Below, piece after piece: positions 38,950-51,325 of a DNA stretch of 64,000 nucleotides (its first letter is position 1; every line of letters begins with the position of its first letter). Source of the stretch: Protula sp. h YS-2021. Taxonomy: Eukaryota > Annelida > Polychaeta > Sabellida > Serpulidae. Location: positions 22,816,218 through 22,880,217 of the forward strand of contig OX457028.1 of assembly GCA_949752745.1 (NCBI GenBank), given 5' to 3'. The notes below the pieces were generated by a model. It searched no databases, was not told the DNA's origin, and saw only the letters and a list, made by a program, of their open reading frames with translations. A program made the position numbers and the translations under genes.

Positions 38950-39005
38950 GTTTTACTTAGCAAAAGCTCCGAATTCATTTAGCTCAATTTTTAGATGAGT
39001 TTCCC
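38950..39005 (+). repeat. DIRS-type terminal-repeat-like sequence (solo)
   Basis: Reads AAAGCTCCGAATTCATTTAG followed by CTCAATTTTTAGATGAG. This matches the start of the DIRS left inverted repeat (GAGCTCCGAATTCGCTTATC, CTCC). It stands just ahead of the retroelement fragment at 39060-39640. Confidence 0.5.
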
Positions 39006-39059
39006 TTGAAATATTTATTTTTTAATCGAAAACTGCAATTCAGTTAGTTCCGCCACACA

Positions 39060-39640
39060 CCAGCCAGCCAACCAGAAGCTATGCTAAGGGAAGTATGTGT
39101 ACTGCGTCACAGGCTACCTACAAAAAATCCCTTTCCTGTGTGGTTTTTCAAACACACACCAGTCTATGAGCTCTGTTGTGATCAAAATGTTGTGTGTAAG
39201 ATATCTCGATAACCAGAAGTCCGATGGACTTCAAATTTGTCTGTGTATTGGTCTTGGTTTTGGTCTGTCCAAAAGGGAATTGCAGTCACTCATAGCAAAG
39301 CTTCAACATCTTGTATTCATGGAGGTCGCATTTTTATAAATCGTTTGCTTAATACTTTGCGCACTTTTGAAGATACAAATCTAGACGCTCCGGCCAGGCC
39401 GGACCGGGAATTTTACAAAGATGTGAACTGGTTTTACTACTGTATGAAAGATTTTTCAGGTGTTTCAGTTATGAAAGAACTCCGTTGGTGTAAACTGCCA
39501 TTTCTTCTGATAGCTCTCTCAAAGGAGGCGGTGGCGTTAACTGGCAACAGAAATTATTCTTTCATCTTCGGTACACCACTCCATTTTGGAAATTTTAGCT
39601 CTGATTGCATGTTGCAAAACCAGAGGAGTTCATTTTGGTT
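39060..39640 (+). pseudogene. Fragment of a DIRS/Ngaro-type pol (RT to RNase H junction)
   Basis: Two overlapping frames give LSKRELQSLIAKLQHL and then GGRIFINRLLNTLRTF, EFYKDVNWFYYCMKDFSG and VSVMKELRW. In tyrosine-recombinase retrotransposons this order (KRELQSLIGKL, then GR-F-RL, then a D-W-W segment) comes between RT and RNase H. A frameshift lies near 39308. It is preceded by a DIRS-like terminal-repeat stub, so it is probably an internally deleted relative of the neighbouring DIRS copy. Only about 100 residues remain. Confidence 0.6.
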
Positions 39641-39830
39641 GTAAAAAATATTCAAGCACTATGTGACAATCAAAGCGCCTGCATTGCAGTTGAAGCAAAG
39701 ATAGGCAATTGTAAGAATGTTTAAGAGAACTGTTATTTTTATGCCTGATATATTCATTCGAAATAGATTGGTCTTAAGATGGCGCCAATCCGTATATGGG
39801 TCAGAACATAATACTAACATATATATGAAT

Positions 39831-40406
39831 CCGGTGTAAGGAAACGTTTTGACCCCCAAAATAAATCGACCCCCCGGTCGATTTGTTTTAAAACAAACAG
39901 ACCCCCCGGTCGATTTGTTATAAAACAAACAGACCCCCCTGAAATGTTTTAACCCTCTTATTTTTTGTTGATTTCGTTATTTCTTTCCACATATGGCAAC
40001 CTTATTAGTTTCTTTAATTGAAATAAAAACTATATCCATGAATAACAATTTATTTAGCCACTAAAATCTACATTTTCAAACACGAAAATACTTCCAACAC
40101 AACTAACATACAGTCCCCAAAAAATCTGTCGAAGCTCAATAATGGCATTTCAAAGGCTCAAAATAATAATTTTCCACATCAAGAGGTAGAAAATGCTTAA
40201 AATAGTATTTAAAAACCATATGCACCTTTTTTACTTCCATTTTATATTTAAACATGATTATTTGGAGGGGGTCATTTTATTATAGGGGAGGTCTGTTTGT
40301 TATGGCGGGCTTTCCCAAAACAAATCGACCGGGGGGTCTGTTTGTTTTAAAACAAATCGACCGGGGGGTCGATTTGTTTGGGGGTCAAAACGTTTCATTA
40401 CACCGG
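39831..40406. mobile_element. 576-bp element with palindrome-rich inverted repeats
   Basis: The outer 30 bases at both ends are inverted copies with one mismatch (CCGGTGTAAGGAAACG, then TTTTGACCCCCAAA). Inward lie repeated palindromes of AAATCGACCCCCCGGTCGAT, separated by TTTTAAAACAAACAG. The centre is AT-rich. The element is followed at once by (CA)n and (TA)n. Confidence 0.85.
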
Positions 40407-40407
40407 G

Positions 40408-41659
<1,252 letters not shown>

Positions 41660-41835
41660 CTTCGTAAAGAGCTCCGAATTCGCTTATCTCCACTTTTATA
41701 CGGGTTTTCTCGCAAAACTCTAAGAATCACGCACTCAGGAACTAAAATTTTCTTCTAGTGACTCGAATAGTCCCGTCCTTGGTCCCAGCCAATCAGCATC
41801 CTTGGTCACTGTAACCAAGCCTCATTCTCGTATTG
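41660..41835 (+). repeat. DIRS left inverted terminal repeat
   Basis: From CTCCACTTTTATACGGGTTT on it matches the complement of 48740-48887 almost perfectly for about 148 bases, through AGCCAATCAGCATCCTTGG to GTAACCAAGCCTCATTC. The outermost 25-30 bases match less well. Confidence 0.9.
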
Positions 41836-42781
41836 CGCGCGGTTACCAACCACACGCGTTTCTAGACTGGGAAATTTTTTTTTGGTTTTTCCTGCCGTCA
41901 GTTCAAGGTGATTGTCTCCAATATACTTTTTCTAATTGTCTTTTACGTTCTTTTTAGAAGTGTTGAGGCGAAGGCTCGTTAACTGTGTAATTTGGAGATT
42001 TTTTGCCTTCGTACGCTACTGCTAGTATTCTGAGTTTGCATCACTGGGGTTTCGAATGTTTTTCCCCGAGAAGTGTTACTCGTAGTCTCCACTGTTTACT
42101 AGTTCGGGCGTACGCCCTTAACCCTTAGGGAGCACGGATCTTTCAACTGCCGAATTCTGTTCTGATCCGAAGCCAGTTACCACACCTTGGTCATAGCCAG
42201 ACCGAGCTGCGTAGTGGACGCTTCCTAGCAGGATTCCAGCTTCTCCAATGCAGTGCGAAGTTGCTTGGAACTGCCTTGCGCAGAGGGGTTGAGTTTCAGC
42301 CTCTGGGTCGCCCCTTGCTCTACAGAACGTCGGTTTTTTCGCTCTACCTAGGGCATTCTGCGTCCTAGGTTTAGTGGAATACAGAGTGCCATCTCGGTGC
42401 TCGGCCCAGAGCAAAGGCTTGGTTACCAAGGCCCGTCTAAGGGCTTGGTAGCTTCCAGGTACCAACGGCCTACCGAGCACCTATGCTTGGTGGGTCTGAG
42501 TCAGAGTACCGAGGCCCAAACACCATCAGAGTTCTTGGTACATGACCGAGCTTGGTACACATCGGCTGCGTGCTGCGTTATCCCTGCGTACATATGCACT
42601 CGGTACGTCTGTGTATTACCTTCGTGGTAATAGCTTGGTTCAGTACAGTTTCTTCAGCTGGAACGAGTGTAATTATGAGTTGAGATTTTTACTTATACCC
42701 TCGTATCTTTGTTTGGTTTCCAGATATGACAGAGGCTAGTCTTTACCACAACAAGTCGCAGATCTCCTGCGTCCACCCGGC
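41836..42781 (+). other. DIRS leader between ITR and ORF1
   Basis: GC-rich DNA with many copies of words such as CTTGGTACA, CTTGGTTACC and TACCGAGC in both orientations. No long coding frame was seen. The antisense ORF at 42118-42480 is judged a shadow. Confidence 0.4.
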
Positions 42782-43585
42782 TTGAGCAGCCAACCCTCAC
42801 TCGCTCTGCGAACGGTGCAGGAGAGACAGAGACATTCTGCTGTGCGACACTTTACACACTTGCAACAAGTGCGCGCACCTCCCCCCCCCCCCCAGGGCTG
42901 GGACGCTCTGGAGAAAGTACGCGCCAAGAACATTAAGCGGCGAATACGTCGGAAGGTACAGTCTTTGGCTCTGGATATGCCGAAAGCAGGTTCAGTATTG
43001 GCTGGCTCGGTGTCTTCACCTGTGCGGGCAGACAGAGACGTGGAGTCAGACTTTGACTTGTCCCGGAAGAAGAGAGTCAAATCTTTATCAACTTCTCGAT
43101 TAGTGGCAGAGCTGGACTTACCTGGGACGAGCGAGAGAATAGTGCTGGATAAGACCTGGCCTCCCCCTCACAAAGGGACGGATAAAGTTGGTTCAGAAGT
43201 CGCTATCCTCGCCTCTCCCCCGTCTGTCCCGACCGTGAAAGAGAGTGTGACGATCACAAATGCGAAGTCGGGGACGTGCTTTACCAGTCATGTGGGAGAG
43301 TTCGGCATTCCTCCACGCCCACACGCTACTCCAACGCAAATCGTGGACACCCCTCCACTACCTCCGGCTGAGACATTGAACATTTCTTCGTTCCTGACTA
43401 TGCAGTCCCAACTTCAGCGGCAAATCCAGGACCTTCAAGAAGCTCTGCTGTCCAGGCAAGAACCGAGACACAGGCACACACCTACTGCGACCGTCTCCCG
43501 CCCACCAGATGACCCCCCGGTGCTAGCGGTATCTTACCTCTCCTCGGTGTCTACCCCGTCCCCGCTCACCAGCAACAGGAGTTAG
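42782..43585 (+). pseudogene. DIRS ORF1 (gag-like), first part
   Basis: The frame is open for 267 codons, Pro/Ser/Arg-rich, with a basic patch (AKNIKRRIRRKVQ) and a coiled-coil-like stretch near the end (TMQSQLQRQIQDLQEALL). A poly-C run at about 42882-42893 falls inside it. It ends at TAG (43583), and the next ORF continues in another frame, so a frameshift near 43580 is likely. Confidence 0.6.
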
Positions 43586-43598
43586 ACACTAGAGAGAC

Positions 43599-44036
43599 TT
43601 GGAAACTATTACGCTCAGCGAGAGTGAGTCTGGGGACCTCCCCCCATCGGGCCAGATCTCACTTGCACAGCACGCGGAAGAGGAAGAGGAGCTCGCACCG
43701 TTGGATACCTCACCTCTGGAGGCGATCCCCAAGAACAGAGAAAGAGAGAGAGCGATTTATACCCCAGTCTCGGGCGCCGTCATGAAGGAAGAGCCTGGGT
43801 TATCGGTTCAGGAAGATGGGAGCTCGGAGGCTCGGGAGCGGATGGCGACGCCGAAGGTGACTCTCCAAGCAGGTTCTTCCCGTCTGTCCAATTTCCTCTC
43901 CGCTCCACAGACCCGATTCTTTCCCCGGGCAAAGGACAACGTCTGTGGAAGGACCCAGCAGCGGCAGGGAAACGTCCGATTCGTACCCCATCCCCGCCTG
44001 AGTTCTGCCCGGAACCGGAAGCATCGTTCTCGCTGA
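43599..44036 (+). pseudogene. DIRS ORF1, middle part
   Basis: An acidic, low-complexity segment (SESESGDLPPSG, AEEEEELAPLD) then Arg/Ser-rich sequence. It is in the same frame as the third part (44085) but separated from it by a TGA at 44034 and a short stretch. Confidence 0.5.
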
Positions 44037-44084
44037 GGATGTACTTTTCCAGGACGCAGTTCAGGTAAAGAGTGCGGGCACCCA

Positions 44085-44774
44085 GTGTCGTACAGAGAGG
44101 ATCGGCCCATCAGAATGACTTCGCAGGCTTCCCTTCCCCAGCCTGAGGCGTTCGTGGCTCTTGCGACCAGCGAGGGAGTGGCCAACGCCTTGTCGGTGCG
44201 CTGCCGCGAATTCAAACGTCTGGACGCAACCGAAGGACGAGTGCTGTCACGTCTCCATCCCTCCAGACACTGCGCAGTGAAGCAGGGCCCATACCGCTCC
44301 TCGGATGACCTCAGACCCCTGGAAGCCTTGGAGCAGCCCACTAAACGTACGGTCTGGATGCCCTCGGTTCGGCAGGACTCAGATATCCCTCTAGTAGAGA
44401 AGAACGCGAAAGCCATAGAGGGTTCAGCACGTCACATTTTGAACATTATGTCCTTCCAGGATCACACCCTAAGTGCCCTGAAGAGACGTTTGGATGATCT
44501 GAGTCTGTCTGACCCGGTGGCACTCAAACTTCTGGAGTGCCTGGCCCTAACTACCAGGGATGTGGTGAAACTTGCTACCTGTCTGACCTCCTCACTAGTG
44601 TACCTGCGACGCGATGCCTTCCTTCAGCACTGTTCGTCGAGCGTCAAGGGCCTCCGTGACCTTCGCCGCGCCCCCATTCTAGGTCTGAAGGAGCTGTTCC
44701 CCCCCCCCAGGGGAGATAGAAAGGGTTCATCAGGAGAGCAGATCTCTATCGCAGGACCTAGCTCTCATGGCTAG
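44085..44774 (+). pseudogene. DIRS ORF1, conserved capsid-like part
   Basis: A helical domain with ARHILNIMSFQDHTLSALKR, KLLECLALTTRDVVKLATC and LVYLRRDAFLQHCSSSVKG, then LRRAPILGLKELFP. This is the most conserved part of ORF1 in DIRS-like elements and is thought to form the particle. It ends at TAG before the RT frame. It appears intact by itself. Confidence 0.65.
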
Positions 44775-44969
44775 AGCACCAAGGCAGTTCGCACGCCCAC
44801 AGAAACGCCACAGTACTCACAGCCCCCTCGTCGAGACAGGTCGAGGTCGAACAGCAAGGCCGGGTCTTCTCCTCCGAAGAAGCCGAGGCATCAGAGCAAC
44901 GGCAAGACCCCCTACGGGCCTCGCCGCAGTGCAGGTAGCAATCAATCAAAGTATCTCTCAGAGGGGAAC

Positions 44970-45720
44970 ATCTCGTCTCTAAGAGATACTTTTATCAAGT
45001 CAAAAGACGGGGAGGGCTCTCAGCCCTCCAGCGACTATTTGCTCGTAGGAGGCAGGCTAGGCAAGTTCTGGCAGGCTTGGCGAGACATGGGTGCTCCGAA
45101 AAAAGTAGTGCGTTGGTTAAGAGAAGGTTACGTACTTCCGTTCAGGCGGGACCGTCGGGGACACGTTCCACCCATACCTCTGCGCGACCTAGCCCGAAGC
45201 AACCTGGTCGCCTCCTACGACCCAAACTCACCAAAATATCGAGCTCTGCGTTTGATGGTCGAAGACTTAGTGAGCAAAGGGGCCGTAAGGGAAATGCCGG
45301 AGAACCAGAAAGGGGTTTTCAGCCGGGTCTTCCTGGTACCCAAGAAGTCAAGGGGTTGGAGTCTAGTCATAGATCTATCCTATCTGAATCAATTCCTCCA
45401 TGTGACACCGTTTTAGATAGATATGGCCCAGATTATAAAGAGCTCCCTGGGGGGAGACATGTGGGGCACGTCCATAGACCTATCGGACGCGTACCTACAT
45501 GTGGCCTTGCATCCGTCGACCAGAAAATACCTATGCTTCCAGGTAGGGAAGACAAAATTCTTGTTCCGGGCCCTCCCGTTCGGCCTCTCTACAGCTCCCT
45601 TCGTCTTCACCAAAATCATGAAGGTATTAAAAGCGTGGGCCCGAGTTCTAGGTTTGTTGGTTTTTTAATACCTAGACGATTGGTTCATAGCTCATCACGA
45701 CCAGGTCACGCAGACCTCAG
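44970..45720 (+). pseudogene. DIRS reverse transcriptase, two in-frame stops
   Basis: One frame reads VGGRLGKFWQAWRDMGAPKK, then PKYRALRLMVEDLVSKGAVR, VFLVPKKSRGWSLVIDLSYL and LSDAYLHVALHPSTRKYLCF, then FRALPFGLSTAPFVFTKIMK and YLDDWFIAHHDQ. The catalytic box is YLDD. A TAG interrupts after HVTPF (45414-45416) and a TAA stands immediately before YLDD (45666-45668). Near 45722 the frame shifts, and the sequence TLVDQATKGLMVNRDKSEL continues in another frame. The RT is therefore non-functional as assembled. Confidence 0.85.
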
Positions 45721-45721
45721 C

Positions 45722-46045
45722 AAATGCAGACCTTGGTCGATCAAGCAACGAAGGGTCTCATGGTGAACCGAGACAAATCAGAGCTCACTCCAAAACAGGT
45801 AATGACGTTTTTAGGGGAAAGATGGGATCTGAGACTGGCAAGAGCTTACCCCATCCCGAACGGAGAGATAGGATCCGTGCGAGCGTCAGAGCCGTAAAGC
45901 CAGGTTCCAATGTGAGTGTGTCAAAGATGGAGTCCTTGCTGGGCTGTCTGGTGGCTACGGAGAAGACAGTCCCCCTAGGGAAACTTCATTACAGGCCCTT
46001 TCAAGCGGGGGTCAGGCGTGCTGACAGGGCAGACACCCCAGCGCT
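45722..46045 (+). pseudogene. DIRS pol: end of RT and connection
   Basis: A shifted frame gives GLMVNRDKSELTPKQVMTFL, RWDLRLARAYPIPNGEI and SVSKMESLLGCLVATEKTVP, as usual between the thumb and RNase H of DIRS-like elements. The HYRPFQAGV end matches the minus-strand relic at about 8690. Confidence 0.6.
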
Positions 46046-46675
46046 GTGATGTCCTTGTCGGCAGAGGCCCACCAGGAGTTGACTTGGTGGTGCGACGACC
46101 GCGTCATGAGCGAGGGGGTACCCTTCTCAACCCCGCCTCCAGTGGTAGAGGTACAAACCGACGCTTCCTTGTCCGGCTGGGGGATTCACTTCCAGGGCAG
46201 AATCTGGCATTGCCAGTTTTCAGAGCAGGTAAAAAATCGCCACCTAAATTGGTTAGAGTTGCAGGTGGTCTGGATAGCCATAAACGACCTTACCCCTCTC
46301 CTAGAAGGAAGACGCGTGGAGTTCCACATGGACAACTCCACCGCCGTGGCATACTTAAACAAACAGGGCGGTTCCAGGTCCCAGCAGCTCACGAAGCTCA
46401 CGGGGGACATTCTGAAGTTCGCCCGGGGGAAGAGGATGTACCTTTCAGCCCGCCACTTAGCGGGGTCGCTGAACGTGTTGAGAGACTTAGCTTCCAAGGT
46501 TGGTCAAGTTATCCACACGGAGTGGTGCCTATCTCCCTGCTCCTTCGAGTGGGTGACCGAGCACTCCCCATGGGGGAAGCCGACCGTGGACTTGTTTGCG
46601 AACGCCCTCACGACGAAGTATCGAGGTATGTCTCCCCGTGCCCCGACGCAAGGGCCTGGGAAATCGACGCCTTGA
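46046..46675 (+). pseudogene. DIRS RNase H domain
   Basis: The frame reads EVQTDASLSGWGIHFQGRIW (first catalytic Asp), NWLELQVVWIAINDL (Glu), HMDNSTAVAYLNKQGG (Asp) and ARHLAGSLNVLRDLAS (His and later Asp). All the metal-binding residues of an RNase H fold can be seen. A TVDLFANALTTKY segment follows, which opens the DIRS linker domain. It is out of frame with the RT and with the recombinase. Confidence 0.85.
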
Positions 46676-46959
46676 CGTGCGAGTGGCCGAAGAACGAGGT
46701 TCTGTATGCCTTTCCCCCACAACCCATCCTGCTACGAGTGGTGCAGAGTTTGGAGTCGCGCAAGCCCTTACGCCTCCTTCTCATAGCCCCATGTTCGCCC
46801 GAAGCCCCTTGGTTCCCCCTCCTGGCCAAGTGTGCGACCAACCCTCCGTTAAGGCTACCTAGCCACCCGGAGCTGCTAGCCCAACCCCACTGGTTATATT
46901 TCCACCCGAGCCTCCACCTCCTGGACCTTCACCTGTGGTGCCTGTCCCTTCACTCTTAG
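46600..46959 (+). pseudogene. DIRS linker (methyltransferase-like) domain
   Basis: In frame 1 the sequence SPCPDARAWEIDALTCEW, EVLYAFPPQPILLRVVQSL and LRLLLIAPCSPEAPWFPLLA fits the conserved stretch between RNase H and recombinase of DIRS-like elements, often described as methyltransferase-like. It stops at TAG near 46957. The RNase H part of the same domain lies in another frame, so there is a frameshift near 46620. Confidence 0.55.
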
Positions 46960-47971
46960 AGAAACAAGGTTTTTCCAAAGAAGTGAGGGTCACAATGGAA
47001 CAAGTTCGCTAGTTGGTGCGCGAAAGCCCAGCTGGATCCGTTCCAGGCCACACCAGCGGTGGTGGCAGACTTCCTGAATCATCTGTTTACGACCGAGCAC
47101 CTGAAGGTGGTCTCGATCGAGGGTTACCGAGCCGCCATAGGCTCAAGGCTGAAAACCGCAACAGGTTATGATCCAGGGGAGGACCCAGCCCTGTCTATGC
47201 TGTTTAGGCATTTCAGGGTTAATTCTCCTCCGTCTAACACCAATATAGCCCAGTGGGACCTGTCTTTGGTGCTGCGTTACCTTCAGAGAGCGGACATATT
47301 CGGAGAGGACGTAATCATACCCAAAAGTGCAACGGTAAGATTCACTTTTCTATTGGGTCTGGCTTCGGGCAAGAGACGAGGGGAGATACACGCCCTCGAC
47401 TGTCAGATTTTGAAGGAGAATGGTGAGTGGAAGAAAGTCTTCATCAGACCGAGGTCATGTTCATGGGTAAGACGCACATCGCCACTTCAGGCCTTGGTAC
47501 CTTGGAGCAGATAACGCTGCCAGCTCTAGAGTTAGGTGACGAGGACTCAGGTCTGGTCTCTCTCTGCCCAGTCCGGGCTTTGCGTAAGTATCTCCAGGTA
47601 TCAGAAGACTACAGGAATGAGGGGCAGAAGGCTTTGATCATTTCCTTCATGCCCAGGTTCAATAAGTAGATATCTAAGCAAGCGGTTTCTAAGTACATTA
47701 AGAATGTCATTTTAGAAGCTTACGAAAAAGCTCAGGCAGAGTCGGAGTTCAGAGATCTGTGTAAAGTTAAAGCTAGTCACCTAAGGCAAGTCGCCAACTC
47801 AATAAGGGCATTGCATAGCATATATCTCTAACAGACATTCTAAAGACAGGTTGTTTGTCTTCTCCTATCTCGTTCATTAAATATTACCTGAAAGGCTACT
47901 CTCAGTGCAAACTGTCTGGTTTGTACTCTTTGGGCCCTTTCGTGGCTGCCGAGTCGGTAGTCTCTATCTGA
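46960..47971 (+). pseudogene. DIRS tyrosine recombinase
   Basis: The first part (about 47000-47450) has an N-terminal helical domain, then FLLGLASGKRRGEIHALDCQ with the catalytic Arg. A frameshift near 47430-47450 moves the reading to a second frame with FMGKTHIATSGLGTLEQITL and LCPVRALRKYLQVSED, which ends at TAG at 47667. Further on come CKVKASHLRQVANSIRALHS (the H-x-x-R pair) and, after more stops, FIKYYLKGYSQCKLSGLYSL, which contains the likely nucleophilic Tyr. The reading ends near 47970. All the expected catalytic residues can be seen but not in one frame. Confidence 0.8.
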
Positions 47972-48739
47972 CCCTTGTGTGTTAGCAGTGAGCAGTCGAC
48001 CAAGAACAAGGGCAAGTTCAAGCGCAAGGATGCCGTCTTCCAACCCCCTGGCAACGGCGCGAGCAAGTTCAAGAAGGCCCAGAACCTAGGCTGCCGTTAA
48101 CGGCATAATTACGTGCACCAGCGCGTTAGAACAAGAGTTCTCTGTGTTTAAGTTACAGCTCAGTATTCCTAGGACAGTACTTCGGGAGCCCACTCTCCCG
48201 CGTTTAGTTGATGCTGGTCCCGGCACTTCACCCCTGCGAGCCCGGTACTCCATCTTCCCTTGGAAAAAGGGGGCGTGCTCTGGTACGCACTACGCATTCC
48301 CCTCTGTGCGTACGTGGCGACCACCAGAGTCGGTCTCGCAGGGATCAGGTACCGAGACTAGCTGGTGTCTCTTGACCAGGGACCGAGGTTGAACATTGGC
48401 AGGTTGTAGTGCATTCTTTGAGTTCTATCATGTTGTATTTAGGTTTTGAGTGGGCGCATGATAGTACGTCACCCGTCTTGGACGAGTGTATCTATCTTTC
48501 AATCGGTGTTCTGAATGAGCGCATTGTAGTGTGTCCGGGATCGGTCAGTGGGTGTTGTGTGATAATGTTATGTCGGGGTGCGCTCAACCCTTGGTATGCG
48601 GGTACCTGGTGTCACCTGCTATTCGTGAAGAACACTGCATTGTTTCACTGCTCGGTTCTCAGTTAAGCTTATAGCTTAAGTTTTTATTTGTGGTTAAACC
48701 AGCCACCCCACGGACCTGGGTGTGGTTGGTACAGTAGGG
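47972..48739 (+). other. DIRS 3' region before right ITR
   Basis: Non-coding, GC-rich, with words such as CGGTACTCC, GGTACGCAC and GGTACCGAG that pair with the 5' leader. The internal complementary region of DIRS elements is expected here. Confidence 0.4.
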
Positions 48740-48917
48740 CAATACTCGAATGAGGCTTGGTTACAGTGACCAAGGATGCTGATTGGCTGGGACCAAGGAC
48801 GGGACTATTCGAGTCACTAGAAGAAACTTTTAGTTCCTGAGTGCGTGATTCTTAGAGTTTTGCGAGAAAACCCGTATAAAAGTGGAGAACGCGAATTACG
48901 CTTTTACTCGTAAAAGA
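48740..48917 (-). repeat. DIRS right inverted terminal repeat
   Basis: Complement of 41660-41835. GAGGCTTGGTTACAGTGACC and AGTTTTGCGAGAAAACCCGT are exact, and the outer end is ACGCTTTTACTCGTAAAAG. Confidence 0.9.
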
Positions 48918-50291
<1,374 letters not shown>

Positions 50292-50639
50292 AGATTTTTC
50301 TTGCTCTGTTAACCAATACTTTATTGGACGCAGTGACGATGGAAGCATTGCTTCCACGAGAATTTCAATGCGTCCATGACGCAATCAATGCGTCCGGTGG
50401 AAAAGTTCACGTATACAGTAATTCTCGGACTATAACCACGTTTTATAATCCGATTTTTACATAGAAAACCGCTCCTGCCGCTTATAGTCCGGTAGGGTTA
50501 ATTATGGTCCAGGCACGTTTGAGAAAATCTTCAAGAAGCCATACTTACAACAGCAAAAATAAACAAACTATTTTTAGTGCTTTTATTTATCATTTATTCA
50601 TCACAGGTAGAACCTGAGGGAAATATATGCGATCGACCG

Positions 50640-51009
50640 CGTGTCGGTCGGTCGGTCTGTCTGTCGGTCTGTCATCGAGAGCTTGTTGACACATAACTTA
50701 AAAACTCCTGCAAGGATTTTCATCGAACTTGGTATGTGGCTTCTATGGGAGCAAACACAGATCCTATTCTAAATGGGCCAGGTTCGTCCAAGGAAAATGG
50801 TAAATGGGCCAGGTTCGTCCAAGGAAAATGAACCGGCTGAACATTTCAGTAATTATTGACTATTGTGAGACCTTGTTAACACGATAACTTAAAACCTCCT
50901 GCAAGGATTTTCATGAAACTTGATATATGGCTTCTCTGGAAGCAAACACAGATCAAAATTGTAAATGAATCAGGTTCGTCAAAGGAAAATGGACCGGCTG
51001 TACTTAGAA
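50640..51009. repeat. Tandem units of about 190 bp abutting the gap
   Basis: After a GTCGGTCGGTCGGTCTGTCT run, two copies share ATAACTTAAAACCTCCTGC, AAGGATTTTCATNGAACTTG and GGTTCGTCCAAGGAAAATGG. A 31-base piece of the first copy is itself duplicated (50777-50830). The array is cut by the assembly gap. Confidence 0.7.
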
Positions 51010-51209
51010 NNNNNNNNNNNNNNNNNNNNNNNNNNNNNNNNNNNNNNNNNNNNNNNNNNNNNNNNNNNNNNNNNNNNNNNNNNNNNNNNNNNNNNNNNNN
51101 NNNNNNNNNNNNNNNNNNNNNNNNNNNNNNNNNNNNNNNNNNNNNNNNNNNNNNNNNNNNNNNNNNNNNNNNNNNNNNNNNNNNNNNNNNNNNNNNNNNN
51201 NNNNNNNNN
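51010..51209. other. Assembly gap of 200 Ns
   Basis: Exactly 200 unknown bases, so the length is probably nominal. It is flanked by the 190-bp tandem units on the left and a (GA)n run on the right. Confidence 1.
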
Positions 51210-51298
<89 letters not shown>

Positions 51299-51325
51299 GG
51301 ACGGACAGACAGACAGGCAGAGACT
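51210..51325. repeat. (GA)n then (CAGA)n microsatellite
   Basis: About 55 bases of GA, then CAGA/CGGA units to about 51320. ORFs across it are artefacts. Confidence 0.95.

Larger units (their letters stand above)
41660..48917 (+). mobile_element. DIRS-type retrotransposon with inverted terminal repeats
   Basis: The element is 7.26 kb and GC-richer than its flanks. Its ends are inverted repeats of about 150-175 bp. Domain order is gag-like ORF1 (42782-44774), RT (44970-45720), RNase H (46046-46650), a DIRS-type linker domain and a tyrosine recombinase (about 46990-47970). This is the order of DIRS1-like elements. It integrates through the recombinase rather than through a DDE integrase. Frameshifts or stops interrupt ORF1 and pol, so this copy is not autonomous. 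It lies in antisense to the MACPF gene model, in its first intron. Confidence 0.9.

Noticed and set aside
42118..42480. Minus-strand ORF of 120 codons in the DIRS leader
   Set aside because: It lies in the non-coding leader of the element, opposite its coding strand, with no recognisable domain.
43808..44416. Minus-strand ORF of 202 codons
   Set aside because: Antisense to DIRS ORF1, where GC-rich codon use leaves the opposite strand open.
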